A stretch of DNA of 64,000 bases, taken from the NCBI GenBank assembly GCA_026122225.1, contig JANEZZ010001392.1:204750-268749 (forward strand). Reading direction: 5' to 3'. The translations under genes and the position numbers were made by a program. The stretch is from Heloderma charlesbogerti (lineage: Eukaryota; Chordata; Lepidosauria; Squamata; Helodermatidae). The first letter of the stretch is position 1; every line of letters begins with the position of its first letter. This document shows, one piece after another, positions 57,945 through 64,000 of this stretch. The notes beneath the pieces are model-generated. The model ran no database searches and was not told the DNA's origin. It saw nothing but the letters and a program-made list of their open reading frames with translations.

Positions 57945-58140
57945 GTCAAATCATAAGAACATAAGAAGAGCTGGGCTGGATCAGACCAAGGGTCCATCCA
58001 GTCCAGCATTCTGTTCACACAGTGGCCAACCAGCTGCCCACAGGAAACCCACAAGCAGGACACGACTGCAACTGTACCCTCCCAGTCCTCTGGGGTTTAT
58101 CGGGAATGTTGATCAGAGGGAGGAAAACCATGGGCTTAAT
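57945..58140. repeat. Interspersed repeat (AACATAAGAAGAGC family)
   Basis: CATAAGAACATAAGAAGAGC, GGATCAGACCAAGGGTCCAT and CACAGTGGCCAACCAGCTGC are hallmarks of a very common reptile repeat. A short relative occurs at 55790-55855. Confidence 0.7.
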
Positions 58141-58184
58141 TTATAGTACACATTCTTTATTTTAGTGAGTAGTTAGTTTATTTT

Positions 58185-58850
58185 CATAGACATTCATTCA
58201 TTCATTCATTCTTACTTACTTACTTACTACTTTTATACCACTTAATATCCTAGCAGTTCACGGCACATGCATATATAAAATATAGTACAAAGCCAAACAA
58301 TGAAAGAACAAACAAAGCAATAAATACATAAAAACATTACAACAAGGCAATCATAAAATGGAACATTGTCATAATCCACTACAAGTCAGGGAAAGCCTGC
58401 GTGAACAGATATGTCTTCAAGGGGCATTTAAAGCTCAACACACTTTCCGCCTCTTGAACAAGAGGGTGTTCCAGCAGGTGGGTGCCACAACCAAGAAGGC
58501 CTGCTTACATGCTGTTACCTGGCAACACACTTAGTTGTGGAATGACCAATAAGGTTTCCTCTGAAGACCTCAGGGGTCGATTGGGTGTATATAGCAGAAG
58601 GCGGTCAGCTAGGTATCCTGGTTCAGAGTTGTTTAGGGCTTTGTATACAAGCAACAAAAGCTTGAACATGGCTCGGTAGCTAATAGGCAGCCAGTGGAGT
58701 TCTTTTAACACAGGTATAGTATGTATATATCTCCACGGAGCATCCTAGCTGCTGCATCCTGCACTAGCTGCAGCTTCTGAACCGGGTGCAAGGACAGCCC
58801 CACTTAGAGCTCATTACAGTAGTCTAATTGTGAGGCTCCCTGTGTACGGA
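58185..58850 (-). mobile_element. L2-type LINE 3' end
   Basis: (CATT)n and (CTTA)n tail complement, TTTTATACCACTTAATATCC, AGCCTGCGTGAACAGATATG, GGTGGGTGCCACAACCAAGA and CACTTAGAGCTCATTACAGT. Same family as 54178-54770. Confidence 0.75.
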
Positions 58851-60130
58851 TCACAGTGGCTAAGCTATCCCTATTTATGTTTGTGTACATTCCAGATGTA
58901 AACTTTTAAGAGCAAAGCACTCAAAGCCCTGGGCCTGGATGGATGAATCTGTCAGGTCTGGTTTCACCCATATTTGAGGGTTGTTTTTTTTTTTTAAGTC
59001 TCCAGTTCTTTTTCTCCCAACTTCAGAGGACTTCAGAGAATTTTGGTAAATTCTTTTCAAAACCAAACTGAAATGAAATTCCCACCCATCCCTATTAAAG
59101 ATTTTAAGCAATCCTTCAGATCCCCTTTCTGTCCAAACCCAGATGCCTTCAGAGCAATCAGATAGTGATCCTACCCATAAGAATACTTAGGCGGGTAGGA
59201 TATGACAGCCTTTGATTTTTTGAGGATAGTAAGACTTCAAGTGAAAGTGCTCTTCTCTTTGCGGCCACTGTTTACTTCTTGGTACCCAAAGGGGAACTCT
59301 TTGTGAGCATGTGATATAGTTTAGAATGTCAGCAGGTTTTCACTGAGCAGTGGTACCATTAGAGTAGGACTTTGGGGCAGATGTCCGGGGTCCCTTTCAG
59401 TAGATTGAGCAGGAGGGCTCCCCTACTGGCTTACCATATTTTGAAGTAAGTGAAATAATATACATTACCATTCAAAGTGACACCCCACCCGCCCAGCCTC
59501 ACCACAGGAGACCATGATATCCAGAGTCTAAAGCCTTATCTAACTGTAGCGCTGTGACTGCTGGCTTGTGTGGGCCGCTGCCCTGTGTGTTAACTTCCTT
59601 CTCAGGAAGTTTGTTTTTGTTTTTTGTTTTTTTTTTAAAAACCCACTGAAGCCGGGACATTCTGAGAAAACCGCGTGCTGGGCTAATGGAGGGTGGAAGA
59701 CAGAGCTGCTGGCCACATGACACAGTGGCGCCCAGCAGCCAAGGCCACGCAAGAAGGCTTTTGGCCAAAAATGCCCATCAGCTTGCAAAAGCTCTGAGCC
59801 TGGGATTCCCCCAAAGAGCAGAGCTCTCCACCTCTGCAAATTCAGCTGATGTGGGCATCACCCACATGGGCTTGTAGGACAGAACGTTCCCACAGTGAGG
59901 GGTGAGGGCCTGGGAGCGGAGTGTGCAAACAGCAGGCCCTTCAATGATGGCAACCAGCAGTGCTTCGGATACAGGAAAGATGATTCTGGGCAGCGGTGGC
60001 TGTGGGGAACCCTTTTCAGCCCAAGGGCCTTATTGGTTCTGGACAAGCATCTCAGGGGCTGCATCCCAGCTAGCCCGCTGCTGGCAGTGGCCCCAGTGTG
60101 ATTGCTCAAACCCCATTCACGCTGTCTCTC
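58851..60130. other. No gene seen; intron or 3' flank of the phosphatase gene
   Basis: I find no convincing exon here. In particular there is no YRxWLxxEY-type segment as expected for the last exon of a DUSP22 gene. The content is mostly unique or old repeat DNA, with a T-run at about 59613-59636. Confidence 0.5.
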
Positions 60131-60176
60131 ATATGTGTGTGTGTGTGTGTGTGTATGTGTATCTATATCTATATAT

Positions 60177-60236
<60 letters not shown>
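60131..60236. repeat. (TG)n, (TC)n and (AC)n microsatellite cluster
   Basis: TG run at 60134-60154, a TA/TC-rich bridge, then TC run at 60178-60202 and AC run to 60236. Confidence 0.92.
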
Positions 60237-60240
<4 letters not shown>

Positions 60241-60275
60241 GTATGATCCTTCCCCTGCTGCAATCAGGCTTTTAG

Positions 60276-60372
60276 TAAACCTCCATTGTGGGCAATGGAG
60301 GCTTTTAGAAAACCTCCATTGTGAGCAATGGAGGCTTTTAGAAAACCTCCATTGTGGGCAATGGAGGCTTCC
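60276..60372. repeat. 33-bp tandem repeat, about three copies
   Basis: Unit CCTCCATTGTGGGCAATGGA plus GGCTTTTAGAAAA. Each unit contains its own inverted repeat, CCATTG...CAATGG. Related single copies occur near 62090-62130 and 62245-62275. Confidence 0.88.
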
Positions 60373-60493
60373 CAGGTCTCCGGGCCTTGCCCTGAGTTTC
60401 CGGACCTCATCTGGAATTTCCGGGCAGGCTGGGAGGGGCTGAAATCTCCAGGTGAGAGCTCTTGCTGGCTGCCGTTTCCCCTACCCTGTGCAG

Positions 60494-60712
60494 GAGGCGG
60501 TGGATGTGATGGAAGAAAACAGAGTGGAGGGAGCATGGGTCCCATTTTTGACATGTCTGGAGTTGACACCGCCCTCCCACCCACTCAGCCAGCCACTCCC
60601 TCATACAAGCTATCCTGAGAGGCTGGAGCTGGATGACCTCTTGCGATACTTGGCGCACAAGGCTGGAGCAGCGGCCACGCTGTTTTTCCTGCTGAAGTGG
60701 TTCCCTCCCTGA
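60494..60712 (+). CDS. Possible terminal coding exon of the DUSP22-type gene
   Basis: A pyrimidine-rich tract and GTGCAG acceptor at 60475-60493 open a frame in the phase left by exon 6 (phase 0). It runs 72 codons to TGA at 60710-60712 and would give a 217-residue protein. The end reads YPERLELDDLLRYLAHKAG..., then a hydrophobic LFFLLKWF. It lacks the QYRQWLKEEY segment that follows in human DUSP22, so either this C-terminus has diverged or the true exon lies elsewhere or was not recognised. Confidence 0.35.
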   Translation, partial: EAVDVMEENRVEGAWVPFLTCLELTPPSHPLSQPLPHTSYPERLELDDLLRYLAHKAGAAATLFFLLKWFPP

Positions 60713-62764
60713 GCAAGGGATCGGCAGGAGCTGCGGATTGGCGCCCTCTCCCCTACTGAGCTACTGCCCTCCTGCCCCAACCAGCCCTGCAGCTGCTGCT
60801 GCTACTACTGTGAGGTTTGGGGGGTGGGGAGGGGAGAGAGAGATGCTGTGTAGAATCTGAAAGGGGAAAAAAAGAAAGAATTGCAATACCCTGAGGCCCG
60901 TGGCACATATGAATTGTGGGTGGATTCAGTCCTTAATATAAATCCTTTTGAATTTATGGTGCTGCAACTTAACATGACATTTGTTGTTGTTGATGATTAT
61001 GATGATTGCTTTTAAATGATGGGATATATACGTAAATCCAAAGTAGGTCTACTCAGAAGTAAGGCACAAAGAAGTCTCAGTGAATTCAATGGGACTTACT
61101 CCCATGGCAGCATGTGTATGTCTGAGAGAAATGGGTGTTTCCCTCTTCCCTCCTGCCTTTGCTGTCAGTGTTGAAGAAGCCAGCTCTGCTAGAAATGGCT
61201 TTATCTGTGTGGTTACTCTGGATACATTTGTGGGGGTGGGTGGAAGGGTTGTTGGGTTGGTTTGTTAATTTGGGACCCTATTGATTGATTGATTGATCGA
61301 TTGATCGATTGATCGATTGACAATATTTGTATACCACTCCATATCTAAAACAGATTTCAGAGCGGTTTTGCTGTATAATGCATCTGAGTCGCATTGTGAA
61401 CATGTGGTTTTAAAGACCCTTTCTTTCCCATTGGTGGTGCAAGTTGACACATATCCCAGGGTAAATTCCTCCTGTTTAATGTTTGCTGGGCCACACTTTT
61501 TTTTCAAGTGATTATGTAACCCAAACTCCCTCACTTGCCGTTATTGACTCTTAATTGCCCAGTGCCTCAGTTTGCTGTGTGTGAAATGGGTTTCCTGGTC
61601 TCCCATCTCCCTTTAATTTAGAACTCAGAGAAGTGGGCTTGTTTTCGAATGCCTTTCACTGTGTTGTGACACATTCTGGATAAATTGTTTTTTTTTTTAA
61701 GTCACTTAAAAAAAAAAAGGCCTCTTCTCTGTTGGTTCTGTGAATTTAGTATGCTGAGATTATGTAACCCAAACTTACTCCCTCTCTTGCAGTCATTGAC
61801 TTTAATTGCCAGCTGCTCAGTTTGTCTGTGTGTGAAATCAGTTTTGTCTTCTCCCCCCACCCCTTTTGCTTCCAATAAGTGGGATCTGCCACAAATTGCT
61901 TTCCTGGTATTGTTATTCTGGAGAAATGTCTGGGAGGGGCGTTGGTGTGTTGAACTGTGTAGCAAAGGACTTGGGGACGGCAAAACAGGTGCCCTCGGGT
62001 CCACCTCCAGTGACCCCCTGTGACATCACTAGGGCCCCGCCCGTGACATCACCAGGGGCCCTCTGTGGGATGTTCTGGACCTGGTAACCCTAACTGTGGG
62101 CAATGGAAGTTTTTTAAAAACCTGATTGCAGTGGGGGAAGGGTGATTTTGGGGAGGTCACAGGGTTGGGAACGGAGGGTTGGCCCTCGCCTCTCCAGAGG
62201 CAACCCCCCCCCCATGCCCACCCATGCTGCAATTAGGGTTTTCAAAAGCTTCCATTGTTATTAATGGAGGCTTTAAAAAAAAACTCGGAGCACAGTTGGG
62301 AGGAGGGGAAATCCCTTACCTCTGATAGGAGAGGCAGGGGCTGGATTGGGACTTCCTGTGGGCTGTATGTGGCCTGTGGACCAGAGGTTCCCCATCCCTC
62401 AGGCAGTAACACAGATCTGTTTTAGGTCATCAGCAGGCCCTGATTTAACAGCGAGCAGAACATCTGTATGTGTGTGTATGATTACGATGAATGAAATTAC
62501 TTCTTCACATTCAGCATGCAATTTATGGATTTCACTGCTGCAAGATGTGCAACAGGCAGCCACCACCTTTCAAAGGGGATTAAGACAAATTCACGGACGC
62601 AAGGTTGATCACCAGCTATTGGGCATGATGGCTAAATAGAACCTCCAGTGTCAGCAGCAGTTTACCTCTGAATAACAGGTGGTGAAAGGCAACAGTAAGG
62701 AAGAGCTGCCGCCTTCATGCCCTGCTTCTGGGTTTCCAGGGCCACTGTGGGAAACCGATTGGTG
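60713..62764. other. No gene seen
   Basis: Repeat-rich DNA with two similar stretches (about 61495-61600 and 61755-61880, both with TTATGTAACCCAAACT...) that look like a local duplication, and poly-T/A at 61688-61718. No supported exon. Confidence 0.5.
61279..61320. repeat. (ATTG/ATCG)n microsatellite with L2-type tail
   Basis: TTGATTGATTGATCGATTGA repeats, followed at 61322-61370 by GTATACCACTCCATATCTAA, which looks like an L2-type 3' end on the minus strand. Confidence 0.8.
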
Positions 62765-62860
62765 GACTAGATCTGCCTTCTTCAACTTGGTGCCCTCCAG
62801 ATGGGCATGATGGGAGTTCCAGTCCAGCACATCTGGAGGGTGCCAGGTTGAGGAAGCCTG
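62765..62860. mobile_element. Short palindromic MITE
   Basis: CTTCAACTTGGTGCCCTCCA and TGGAGGGTGCCAGGTTGAGG are inverted ends around GGGCATGATGGGAGTTCCAG. This looks like an internally deleted MITE of the family seen at 50060 and 53796. Confidence 0.75.
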
Positions 62861-63779
62861 GACTAGATGGACTGTGGGTCTGATCCTGGCCAACAGGACC
62901 TTTTATTTCCATGTCTTATAGATCTAGAAAATGATCTAGAACCCAATTTCACATTCAGTTCTAAACGAAAAGTAAATTTGTGTTCCTCCAGCGCTGTTTG
63001 TGGGTGTGGAGGGCTCCATTAGGCAAATCCAGCCAGATTATCTCTGCGGGATGGACTGCAAATGCAACTTTTGCCAATCAAAGGGTGTTTGTAGTGGCAC
63101 CACGCCCAAGTTGTCGCTTTTATACGCCTGTGGCTTGAATACCTTCTCTTTGATGCTGAATTCCCTTGCCCCATCGCAGCACTTGCCCTTCAAACAGCGT
63201 AACAGTGTCTCCCCACAAGTGGCCATTTTGGAGGTTGATGTATTTAAAATATTGATAGGCTGCTCTTCTAGTGAGAACATGATTCAGTTGTTTTGTTTAC
63301 TGGATCCTGCTCTTGAGCCAGAGTGGTTTACGAATATCGGTAGCAAGAGAGTCCTTGCCCTCAGGCTTACAATCTAAAAGAAATGGCACACAAGGAAGAC
63401 GGGAAGGTGAGGGAGGAGGGAAAAAAGCAGCCTCGGGGAGGATCCAGAAGGTGGCAAGAGAAAGGCTATGCATCACCGCTGCCCCTCGGCAAATACCCCC
63501 CCCCCCCGCAACCTGGTTCTACATTGTTCAGCATTTGCCAGTGAAACATACAGTTCCACTCCAATTGCTGGAAGTGCATGTTGTGAGTCACCCAGACAGC
63601 TTCAGCTGTTAGGAGGTATAGAAATGTAATAAATAAATACAATAAATAAGTGCCCGCATAGTTCTCTGGGTTCAGCCCTGCCTAGGCCTGGTAGCTGGGG
63701 TCTCCTTGGAGGAGGAGCGGGAGGAGCAGGATTCCCCCGGCAGCCTGTCACAAGTCTCCCAATGACCCTTCGGATCTAG

Positions 63780-64000
63780 ACATCAGGGTCAGCATCAAGG
63801 GTAGGCATGATGGGGCACCTGCCAAGGGCCCATGGCCCAGCAGGGGCCCACTGACAAGAGCCCCCTGGACTTTGCTTCTCTTCTGCACCACTGCAACCTG
63901 CTTCTTCACCTGCCTCTCAGTCTGGCCTGGACAACAATGGTGGTCAGAAGGAGGAGCAGGAGATGCCGTGGCCTCCTTGCTCCCTGGCTCTCTGCCTGTC
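63780..64000 (+). repeat. Unclassified interspersed repeat, copy 3 (cut by window end)
   Basis: GTCAGCATCAAGGGTAGGCA, AAGAGCCCCCTGGACTTTGC, ACCTGCTTCTTCACCTGCCT and GGAGGAGCAGGAGATGCC match copy 1 at 50630-50945. It continues past the window. Confidence 0.7.

Overview
The window is nuclear DNA from a vertebrate, most likely a squamate reptile. It has intron-containing genes with GT/AG splice sites and CpG-rich promoters. The repeats are a BovB (RTE) LINE, L2/CR1-type LINEs, a CR1 3' end, a MIR-type SINE, tRNA-derived SINEs, a 5S-rRNA-derived SINE and hAT-like MITEs. BovB with this L2/CR1 and SINE mix points to lizards or snakes; the species cannot be told from sequence alone.

The dominant structure is a giant, nearly perfect palindrome. 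Bases 1-22375 are the reverse complement of 22378-44750, with only 2 bases between the arms. Mirrored positions add up to 44751 over most of the length and to about 44752 near the axis. The differences found are a C/A substitution and a 1-base indel within 25 bases of the axis, and one extra T in a T-run at about 20570. The palindrome is still matching at base 1, so its outer end is not in the window.

Reading outward from the axis (22376), each arm holds: (1) a short GC-box promoter-like block; (2) a 3.2-kb tandem array of about 78 monomers of roughly 41 bp, each carrying a ZNF143/THAP11 (SBS)-like element, arranged in higher-order units; (3) an L2-type LINE tail; (4) a CpG-rich, apparently bidirectional promoter; (5) a complete, intact five-exon COX4I1 gene (cytochrome c oxidase subunit 4) transcribed away from the axis, with a nested BovB/L2 insertion in its last intron; (6) the CpG-rich promoter and first coding exons of a DUSP22-type phosphatase in the same direction. 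On the right the phosphatase continues past the arm (exons to about 57.9 kb, possible terminal exon at 60.5-60.7 kb). On the left it runs off the window.

Beyond 44750 the sequence is introns and 3' flank of the phosphatase gene, filled with SINEs, MITEs, L2 tails, an unclassified three-copy repeat and microsatellites.

The main open question is whether the palindrome is real (a recent inverted duplication giving two COX4I1 copies) or an assembly or read fold-back. The almost complete arm identity and 2-base spacer make an artefact a serious possibility. The ZNF143-like higher-order array next to the COX4I1 promoter stands as a notable observation either way.
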